A stretch of DNA of 28,892 nt from Priapulus caudatus (taxonomy: Eukaryota > Priapulida > Priapulimorpha > Priapulimorphida > Priapulidae). The notes below the pieces were generated by a model. That model ran no database searches and was not told where the DNA came from. It saw only the letters and a program-made list of their open reading frames with translations. The stretch covers positions 7,146 to 36,037 of the forward strand of contig NW_014577542.1 in the NCBI RefSeq assembly GCF_000485595.1. Reading direction: 5' to 3'. The position numbers were made by a program, and so were the translations under genes. Positions 11,301 to 22,493 of this stretch are shown here, in pieces (position 1 is the stretch's first letter; each line of letters starts with the position of its first letter).

Positions 11301-14300
11301 AAAGGACACCTCTGTAGAGCGGACACCTGTCTATAAAGGATACAATTTGCATTTCCCTTGAGTGGCAGTTATGCAGTGAAACCACCTTTATAGAATGGGC
11401 ACCTAGTATAAATAACACCTTCGGCATATTTTTTTCGAATGGCAGTTATGCAATGAAATTACCTCTATACTATATAGAATGGACGCCATCTACAAAAGAC
11501 ACTTTTGGAATTTTCTTCAAGTGACTGATATATACAGTTTTCACTGTATACCGACTTCGCTTACGTCCGCGACATTGAGACTGTGCCACGTCCACGGACG
11601 CAGACCTATGCGTATAAAAACACAATTGACAACATGGCCATACGTACCAAGTTTCACCCCGTGCCAGAAGGTTAAATTCTCTCCAGTGCACGCCGCACGT
11701 CCGTCTGTCTCGTTCTCAAACTGGACAAAGCCAAACTTCCGATGGATGGATATGCCTGCCAAAGATTCAAAGAGAAATTGCTGTTTTGAGTGTCACACAT
11801 AATCAGAGTGCCATGGATTTACATTGCTTTTTTTAATGTTAGTAGACCAGTACATTCTACTGAATTTCCCACATACAGAGGCACACAGGCTGATGCCCCG
11901 GGACCCACTAAAATATATAAATACCCAATAAAGTATACCCTAATTCAGACTATAGAATAAAACAACAGTTGGGCCAACTGCCATTAACTCTACTGTACTG
12001 TTACCACTTCATCCACAAGAAAAAATCGTCTCACATTACTTATTTTACCATACACAGAAGAAGGTTGATTTCAGAAGTATGAATGAATTATGATTAAAAC
12101 TGCAATGGTTTTTACAGGATAATACTACCTCAGCTATCAGTATTATTTTTTATAAAATCATGCTTCTATTATTTTTAATTTGATTTTCACTGTTCAATAC
12201 CGATAACGAATACGTAAAACACCTCATGTTCAAAATGGCCCGGTTATTCTTGGTAACACAATGTGTTTCCACATGCGGTGATGGCTCATGTTGCATAATC
12301 TACCTCTATATTCACATTCTTTCTACCAGACACTATTGTTACACAGGATCACAGTACTTCAGGTTTTACTATTAGTTTATGCATTACACTAAATATGAGT
12401 TGTATGTAACAGTTATATAGTACACCCTACAAATCTTAACTGGTTACATCTGTTTTTACATATATGGTATATATATCTGAAACAATGTTTGTCTGTCTCT
12501 TTAAGATAATCTCCTATAAACTAATACGATATTTCACTGTGATAACCCTTCAACGAAATGGTATGCGTTACTAGTTCGGCTGAACTCGACACGTTACTCA
12601 CCTGTATAAATTTATCCTTCCCTCGGCTCAAATTCAAAGGTAAACCATCAATGCGTCGAGAGCAAAATTAACACAAATAACCTGGCAAATTCTACGACCT
12701 TCCTGATTGTATTTCCTGTGATTACTAGTGATGGGATTTGGAATCGGTTGGAATTTCATCATCGATCATCGGTTGCACCCAACCGATCGATGATCGAAGA
12801 TAATCGGTTGAATGTTATTGATCGCGGCTACCAGATATTGAAATATATCATATCAGGGTGCGAAATTAATGCGAGTCCGGAGTCAAATACTCCCCGATTT
12901 ACTGTCGGACTCCCTGATTTGACATATGCAGGAGCCCGTGTGACTCCCTGAAAATTCTGCTATACTACCTAGTGCATTCCAGAGAACGGCCTCCTTATTA
13001 TTCCCAGGCAAAATTACCGTATTTTTTCAGCAAATGTCCAAAGAAAATTTGGCAGACGTCCAACCGCATGAATCTTCAAAATAAGCACATGCGTTATGAC
13101 CTCCGCCCAACGGAGTTGGAGGAGGTTATGTTTTCACTCTCGTGTGTTCGCGTTAGACTGGTACTCGCTCCCATCTCGATTCCCTCATCGAGTAACTAAG
13201 CCGAGAGGTGGGACCGGATACCAGTCTAGTGTTCGTGTGTTCGCGCGATCGATATTAGCCAGCCAGCCAGCCAGCGCAGCGAGACAGCTCCTAACACATA
13301 TGCACTCAGTCAGTGCACTCTGCCTAGCTAAGTCACTCATAGATAAGTGTAAGGCTGGATTGGTAGGTCCATTAATATTATCAGTAGTGTCATAATATAG
13401 ATAATGTTCTACTATAGTGTTACTTTAGTTGGCGGAGGTATGCACTCCGTAGTGCCTCTAGTTGTTAATATCTTTAGTTTTGAACTTCAGACTGCGGACT
13501 CCCTCATTTTGCCGCAGACTCCCTCTTTTTGAGGGCAGGGAGTCCGTTGGACTCCCGTGTTCAAAAGTACAATTCTACCCCTGCATATAATACAATATTC
13601 TAAAAGCTATATAACAGTATTATGCTTGCTTATGTTTGATGTAGATTAGATTTAATGTCTCCAAGCTGTGAAGTAACAAAACAAGAGCCGCAGAGCGCCT
13701 GGGCTCACCTGAGGTCTGTTGCTACGGTTATAAACGTAACATTTAAGTCGTGCGTAGTGACACCTTTGTTAGGCGCAGATATGCAGATATGCAGTTGCGT
13801 ACACATCATTTAAGCAACCTTCTGCATTCTGCATACCTCCCAAATCCCATTGGTTGATCAATACAAATCGCGTGCCTGAAACTCCTGTTTTATGGTGCAT
13901 AGGATATGTGACCCTAAACCTAACCCTATTAAAAAAAAAAAATTTATTGTTGTAAAAATTATTTGTTGTTATGAAATTGTTGTAAATAAATTATGTAAAT
14001 ATTTGCCTTAATTAGAAAGAAATAGTTAAATGGATAAAGATAGAAAATACAGAAAACAGGTAAATAATAAAAAATCTGATGGGATTCGATCCAATGACTT
14101 TTGAGCCGTAATCCTGTGCTGTAGCCATTGGGATATCCAGAGACATGATACAAGATTGCGTGGCACAGCTTTGCTGTTGATCCTAAGCGCTGCGCGCGGA
14201 TGAGACGCGCAGTTCCGCGAGATATGCGCACGCGACAGCGAGGATGTTCAAGTATAAAGTGCTGTCCGCAGTGGAGACGTGCGCCAAATTCAAGGCCCGG

Positions 14301-17300
14301 CGCACATCACCACAGCGGTCAGCGAATGGTCTGTAGTTTTAGAAGATGACAATTAATGATTATATATTGACGATATTCTAGGAATTGGAGATTATAAAAC
14401 AGTAACAAAAATCGCTCAGTCAATCTCCAGATTAGCTGAATCAAAAAGATTAGAATTTAATATAAACAAAACAAATACAATGGTTATAAAATTCCCAAAC
14501 AAAGAAAGGATAGAGAAGGATATATTTATAGGCAACCAAGTAATCAAAAAATGCACCAAATATTCATACCTAGGGGATTTAATTAATGACATAGGAGGTT
14601 ATAACGATATGATAAGAGTCCGAACTGAAAAATGTAGGTTCATGATGAGGGAAATATTATCATGGGCAGAAGAGCAAAATTATGGAAATCATACTATAGA
14701 AGCAAGAGTGAAATTATACGAATTCACAGTTTTCCCTTCCTTCCTAAATAACAGTGAAACATGGACTATCTTAACTAAGGAAGAAGTAAAAATGTTGGAG
14801 GATTTCCAAAATAAGTGCCTGCGCAAAATAATAATCACGCAGAAAACCTACCGAAAGGCATTGAAAGGCGATGAAAACTTCAAGGAAAGATACGGAGAAA
14901 TCAGTAAAAATAACATATAGTTTCTATACGTAAATCGTCGTAAATACATATAAAAACGCATTATTTTATTAAAAATCCCCATAAATTTCGCACTCAATGG
15001 GACTGGAATCCCACTGCACAAAACATAGATGTGACTCGTTGCTAGTACAGTAGTAGTTGCTACCTACCTGATAGTTCTAAACATCTAGATGTGACTCGTT
15101 GCTAGTACAGCTACTCACTCACCTGATAGTTCTAGACATGACAACGATTTCACACTCGATGGGATTCGACGGTGGCGGCGGCGGCGGCGGCGGCGGAGGA
15201 GTAGGTCGCTCCCTCGGGTATGGCTCATGGTAGGGTTCCCGCTCCCGCTCCCTCTCTCGCTCCCTCTCCGGGTACGGCTCTCGCCTGCTATCCCAAAATC
15301 AATAGCCTCAGTCTCTTTAAACATCGCAAATAAAACGAGGGGGGTATCAACGGGTGCCGAAAACCCGCAATTGTCAGGTCGAGTGCAGCAAATGCACTGC
15401 AGGCGCGAAATGGCATGGCACAGTTGTAAAAAAATGAAAACTCGTAACAACAGAAGTGAAAATAAGCGAAAAAATGACATATCTAACTAGCCATCACATG
15501 CATTCAAAGAAATCAAGCCTTAGATTTAATACAATGTTTGGTGGTACACTACACAACAAATAGTATGTACCCTTGGACTTTACATAACTCATAACTTGAT
15601 TTTACAGAGTACCGAGCCTAGTATCTAGTAGCCTAGTATCATATCGGCTGCTGCTGCCCCACCTGTATGGTTCCTCTCTGCCGTTTCCTCTCCGATCGTG
15701 GTAAGGTTCGGCGGGGGGAGGTCTGCGATTGCGCCCGTATGGCTCCTCCCTCTCTCGATCTCGCTCGCGGAACATTTCTCGGTCACGGAACGAGTCGTCT
15801 CTATAATAGGCACTGATGTACGGAACACAAAAACAAAAAGCACGTCATTTGCAACGGCCCATGCAGAGATGTTTATAGCCGTGAGACCAGAGTAAGCAAC
15901 ACAGACATCGATGCAGGCTGGACAATGATAACAAACAAACATCGATGCAGGCTGGACAATGATAACAAACAAACACCGTGCAATACATGCAAAAATAATG
16001 TACATATATATATGTATGTAACGACACATATAAACAATGTGTCTTGCAAAAAAAACAAGGTTTTCTATACTGAAATAAATGTGTAAAAAACTGATAACAC
16101 ACTGCTTCTCTGGATTGCAAATGTAAACATAATGTTACATATAAAAGGAACAAGTGCCGCAGTGCGACAGGGCTCATCTGGTGTCTGGTGTTCTGCTGAT
16201 AAATTCATTTGTGCATAGCAAGACGTCTTATACATAAGTCTTCTTGTTTGACTTTCGTAGCCAATTCGAACAAATATATCAGCTACACTTTCGCACTCAC
16301 CTAATCTCTATGGGCTAATTACAAGAACAAGAACAACAATTCAAATACAAGTTAATGAATGACATTGACATTGACATTCATATTTCAACATATGAGCATG
16401 GATCTCCAAGTTTAATTAGAGGGGGCGGGGAGTCCTTTTATCCCACCTCCCTCCCCACTGTGTCCCACCTACCTACCTCCTGCCTCTCACCTCCCTCCCC
16501 CTGCCTCCCACTTTACTCCCCTTGCCTCTCACTTCCACACCCTTACATCCCATATCCCTCCCCCTGCCTTCGACCTCCCTCCCCCTGCCTTCCACCTCCC
16601 ATCCCCTTGCACACCATCTCGCACGACCTAATTCTACCCCGTTTCCCGCTCGCATACACACCGTATCACCGTTTTCCTGTCCCCGTCTCAATTTACTACT
16701 CTCTCTCTCTCTCTCTCTTTATCTTAGACTTTGGGCCAAACTTTGTACGATGTTTCAAAATAATCGTGCACGTTCGCGGCGCCGCGTGGCGGAAACTACA
16801 GACGCCAGTGCGGGGCGTATTAGCAGACCGTGGAAGGGCGTTAGTACCCACGTACTCGAAGCATGATAGTATCGAACTGAATGGTGTATCGCAAGCGTTC
16901 GAGGTCGGCGTCTGAAAATTGTCGCCTGTTTCTCAGCACAGACTGCAATACGTTTTCATACGTTTTTAATTTTGGGGTGCTACCCTGGCTTTCAGCCCAC
17001 CGAGTTCAGTGCTCCACTCATGGGATAGGCTAACACTACTCAATGCCATGTTTCTCGTAGGAAGGAACTCGAACGTACTTGATTGCCAACGCCATCATCA
17101 GATGAGTGCAGGAGACGAGGAAGAGAAATAGAAGACAACCAAGACTCTTGCTGGGATGCGTCCGTGGCTTTCGGTAGAAGACGACTTCTCTATGGTCACT
17201 AGTGATCGCTCACGGCTGAGGCTCCGCATGGAGTGTCAAGCATCCTTCTTCACTTCGTGAGGACATCCTCCGAGAATGATGTTCGACGACACTGCTTGTC

Positions 17301-20300
17301 AGATTGCCGGCGAGAATCCAGAAGCAGGACAGCCCGATACAGGCAAAAGCACTTGAACAAGGACTGAAACGTGGCAATCACCATTAAAGGCATCTAGCAT
17401 CGGGTGTAACTCATCCTCACTCCAGTATAACTTCAGAGGAACTTGCGAAATGCGTTGTAGGACCCACTCGTCCCTCTGCTGTCATCTCCACCTCTTCCTT
17501 GGCCAGATTCTCTTCTTTCTTCAGCACGTCAAAGCGGTTCGGAGGCTGTGTACCAGAGTCTGAGCTCGGCTACAGTCTTTCCCATCTCGGCTGCCTTCTC
17601 TACTCACAGAGAATTCTTCTTCCGTCATTGTCTCTTGTAGGCTTCAGCTTCTGGTTGTAGAAGACAGTGTTTTCTGCCAGCCAATCCACCTGCTCTGCTC
17701 CTTCTTCCTCTGATCAGGAACTGGATAACTTATCTTCTTGCGCCTTTCTGGCTGACACTGGTCTTGTGGCCGGTGTACACTCGCCAGCGTTCGGTGTCTT
17801 ACGTCAACTTCTCATTGGGGCCAGCGTGCATGAGGCAGGGATTCCTTGAGGGCTGCTCAGGCCTCTGATTCCAGGGGCTACACCTTGATGCTGATGGAGA
17901 TGAACGGACTACTGCCCACCTTTTGGGTCTTTGCTCGTGTGCCTTTTCCCCCCTTCCACGACGGCCTCTCCCCGTTTCTTTTGCGGCATTAGTTGTCGTC
18001 CGTAGAAAAATAATCTTGGATGTTAATATCTTGATGTTAAATAACTCTTGATTTAAGTTGTAATGTTATCTTAATAATTATCTTGATGTTATTTGACAGC
18101 ACGGCAGAATGGTAATGCATGACTGTATCACGAACGCGGCGCGGTAGTTTTTATGATTCGTTTGCAGCGCAGCCTCGGCGCGTTGCGATTGCGCGCCGCA
18201 GCTTGAGGCGCGCGTGTAGGCGGTGCTTAAGGCGCACAGTGCAAGCGTCTGTTCGAACGCAACACGATCTGATTGTCGCAAATAATGACGCAGTCGCGAC
18301 AGTGGCAAGCGTTGATGCCGGGCGTGGTGTTGAGCCGTAGGTGGAAATGCTTGCTTGAGGCGGCAATGAGATCGCGGGTAAAGACGCAATCTAGGTCGGA
18401 GTATGAAGCTATGTTAGATCGTAGTATCGGCGCTGGGCCCGGCTGGGCCCAATTGGCCACGCTCTGCAACCACGCGTCACACGCTCGGGGAAATTTTTTT
18501 AGGACGGGCGATCTGTGATGAGCGTACGCCTCTGCGTGTCGCACTGGGCCCATTGAGTCAATAGCAGTGTCTAGTTTTCACAGCGCAGTCTATTCACTAA
18601 ACGTGCTCATAATTTACTCAGCGGGTGCAGCTATATATATCTTCTCGTGTATATATANNNNNNNNNNNNNNNNNNNNNNNNNCTCTCTCCTCTCTCTCTA
18701 ATTATATAAATTAAAAAAAAACAACCAGCGATAATGCTTTGTACTGCCCCTCAATAATACTTCAATTCTATGCCCTCGAGGTGTAACAGCGCCATAGAGG
18801 AATAATGAAGTAGTATAAGTTCACATAAGTATTGTCGTGATGGTAACAGCTTATGTGTCGCATACACTGGTAAATGGGATACGCCAGCGGCCATAGACTA
18901 CATGATATATGTTAAGATTCTCAAGATGAAAAGGAATATATATTATATGCGACTTAGTTATGTATTTATTCATTTAAACAAAATTACATAAGAGAGTAAA
19001 ATCATATTTATTTAAACTAGGCCTATAGTTCCCCGGCGAGATTGCCGCTGTGCTAAGTGTAGTCAATACAATCAAGAATCGGCACTCGCGCCTTCATTGA
19101 GAGATACCCTAACTAGCTGCTCCTGGGAAGTTGCTAAATAATTACAGGCTAAAATCCAAGTAAGTATATTTCAGGCAGGCGATTACATTTCGCTCAGACG
19201 CTGTGAGTCAAACACATGCTGCATTGCAGGTTAGGGCAGGCAAACAAATTATGATTAGAAGAGTGCCAGCACGGACGAGCTTGCCCCCGTGTTTTTCGCC
19301 TATCCACGGTCAGCATTCACTGATTCAGGCCTTCAGGGTGCTAATAGACCAGAGCCTGCTTTAGGAAAAATAATATGATTTAAGGAGCCTGTAAACCTTT
19401 GTCTCACACAAACATTTGCCGTAAGCAATTAAACTGTGCAACTGTCGCCTCACATTCACACAGGTTGGACTCTCATAATTAGCAAAACAGTTCGTCCTTT
19501 GTTAGAACAGTCAACAAATCAATGTTTAACCCTCCTCTGAGGGTCAAAAGGGTGGGATTACCCGAGCACTTACTCTTCGCGATAGTCAGCGGAAAGATAC
19601 ATTTCCATGGTCCTGTTTGTCAATAAAGCCATGAAAAATGGTCAGGGTTCACCGGCTGGAATAAAAAAAAGTTTTTCAATCGGCTGATGCCGTCCAGAGC
19701 GCAGCCTGCAGAAAATGTCCTAAAATCTGCCCTTGCCCATTGCCTGACCAGTGTGATTCGCATTGCGAAGTGACTGCTTTTCCTACCATGATGCTATACA
19801 CCGCAACTATCACGAGCCCTGAGGTGAGCCGATTCTGTGCCGCAATTCTGCATTTCCCTCCTATAACGGCTTAAGTAGGACGGGATGTTGACCTTTGACC
19901 TTTGGACCCTTTTGGACACCGGCAGCTGTCGAGCATCCTCAACTCTGTTTCGTGATGTGACCCCCCTGACGCCAACTTTCGAGATCCGTACGGTCGACCG
20001 TTTAGAGGGTGGGGTGTAGGGTGGGATGCGCCCAACTTTGACAGGTCGGCGACAGACGGACGGACACACGCTCAATGCGATTCTAAAGCTGCATCGACTA
20101 TGTCAGAGAGCTAATAAACTATCAATAGTGAATACAGAACCAAACAGGTCTATAGGCAAGTCAGTACATATAAGAGTAATAGTATCAGTCAAAATCATGC
20201 GAAACACCAATATTTTCTTAACTTTTTTCCGACCTTTCTTCTATAATTAGTGACATATATAATACGAATATCAGAGTTAACGAAGTGGCCAGATAACGAC

Positions 20301-22400
20301 AAACTGAATTCCGCTCTCGAATCTACCGATCCTCGCGCGCCCACGAGTCGGGGTGGTAGTGGGGCGGGGGAGCGGTGGGTGAGTGGCGGGGCGGCGGGAA
20401 GGTGGGGTGGTAAGGTGGGCCGGGGGGGGGGTGGTGAGTGAAGGCCCGTGTGGGGGGCGAAGGTCGGCCAACGCTTGGACTGGATGTTAGCTAGACATAA
20501 AGCGAGAGGGCGATCAGGTGTTCAATGACTGTGCCGGGAACGTGCTCTGTAATTATACGCCAGCCCACGCGCAGGAGTAGGTAACGCGCTGCGAACGCGT
20601 AAGAGAGTATCGCGTGCGAAGGTTTTTCGACTCCACCGGTCCGTGGCGCTCGTGCTTGTTCTGAAGTGTGCTCCTCGGCGCTCCCACCTCGGCTGGCCTC
20701 TCTGTCAAACGTGGCTCCTGGGCGTGGGAGGTCCTGGGGCGGCGGAAAGGGTAGTGCGATGGCCTCATGTGCGCCTGCTCATGCGGTGGAGAGGCGGCGG
20801 ACCACCTCGTCATGTCCCTGTACCAAACGCGAGACAACAATCAGCCACCGAGTGACAAGTTCCGCGGCGAAACATGGTGTGCCAAATACTCGTGCGTATT
20901 GTTCGGAATTGTTATCGGAAAACACTGGTTTGTATCAGTTAGGCACTCCGCGAATTTCACTCTCGTTAAAATGATTAAACTATATAAAACACAGGTCCGG
21001 GTGAGTGCAGGACGGATGGAGATTTAGGGAGATCCAATAGCCCTCTATTGCCATATCCTTGACCATTGCGCTTATTGTAATCCAGACCTTGTCTCTATAA
21101 CTCGTGCCTTTTCTTTAGGACATTAGCGACAGATCTGGTGGGGGGGCCTTGGTGGTCGGAGAAAACATCGGAAAGTTAGAGTGGCTGGAATGTTAATGGC
21201 TAAAGGATAACACTTAAGACTAATGTTAATGTAACGAGCAGGGAGCCGTTGACAGAAACACATCGCCAGCTATTCAGAACTTACGCATAACAGGAACTTC
21301 ATTACATTGCTGCTGATTTGGATGAGAATCGATCCCAAAATTCAAATTCATGCACAATGTTATTGTTCATCACAGAAGCAATTATGCCATATCATGATGG
21401 CCTAAACACATATAACATAATATGTTTGATGAAAAACGACACGGTCTCATGAATTTAGTCTGCAACAAGACAATTCTGCGGGTACACGTGATGTCAGAGC
21501 ATCGAGGCACGCGGGAGAGCCGTGGCAAGCGCGGTGTGCGGGGAAACAGTTTAAAACAAAGGAGAACAAATGCCATACGCCATTTTGTAAAAATGCTTTG
21601 TTTGTTTTTCGATGTGATCGCGTAGGTAATTGAGGTAGTGTTTTGATGTTTTCAAGAAAAACACACATTTTTATTCATTATTATAAAATAAATATCACCT
21701 TATAATTGTAATTCGTTATGTGTGAAATGTGTTAGTTTGTCAACTTCATTAGTAAAGTGTACTGAGAATGGGTCTGGGGGGCTCTTCTGTGAATGTTAAG
21801 AGGAGTATTTCCTGTCGAGGATTTTGCGTGATTGCTGTGAGAACGTGTTGTATGTGGTTCTGTCAAAAGGTTACGATGTGGAGTTTAATGTTAAGACTAA
21901 TGTTAACTCATTGTGTTTCTGACAACGAGCCTCTGAGCTTGCCTTTCCATCTTGAAGAGTTCCATGCTATAAGTATTATTAGGGAAGATGGCCCAAACTC
22001 TCAACAACATATTCTAGATCTATAGCTATCGTAAAAAACGTTCGAAAACACTTTGTCTACTGAAACCAACAATCAAAGATTGGCTTCTCTTATACTTACA
22101 AATCAAATCATGGTGACGTGGTGGGTGATGTGGGGGGGGGGAGTGGGGGGGGGGAGGTTGGGGGATGAGTGCCGGAACAGGGAGAAATGCCACTGGAGCG
22201 GGTGACTGTCCAATCGAGGATTTTCGGGAGAACAGCCAGCAGAATCTCCTGATTTGGACGACCCCCCAATGATGCACTGAGTGAAATGCAAGCGACCTTG
22301 ATGAACCTCTTACAGCCTAAGTGGGCTCCCATCTGGAGTTTTTAAGAGTGCGCCAAGACTTCAGCGCCAGATGGTTATGTTGGTAGGCCCCTGCCCATGA

Positions 22401-22493
<93 letters not shown>

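Noticed and set aside
11144-11339. CRISPR-like direct repeats
   Set aside because: Units differ in length, have no uniform spacers and sit in a eukaryotic intron; it is a minisatellite.
14081-14145. A functional tRNA gene on the minus strand
   Set aside because: A- and B-box-like words are present but the anticodon and acceptor stems do not pair.
16355-16915. 186-codon Pro/Ser/Leu-rich plus-strand frame
   Set aside because: It runs through a pyrimidine-rich simple tract and shows no domain or splice support.
18119-18553. Arg-rich overlapping frames in the GC-rich segment
   Set aside because: Several frames are open at once on both strands, as expected for GC-rich non-coding DNA; no homology recognised.
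20340-20460. G-rich tract as a G-quadruplex regulatory element
   Set aside because: It is absent from the clean copy at 9062-9100 and lies in the low-quality duplicate, so it is probably a sequencing artefact.
20250-21027. Possible second RD-rich gene around 20.6-21.0 kb
   Set aside because: It is the error-laden duplicate of the 9.2 kb exon region; its frames are broken by insertions.
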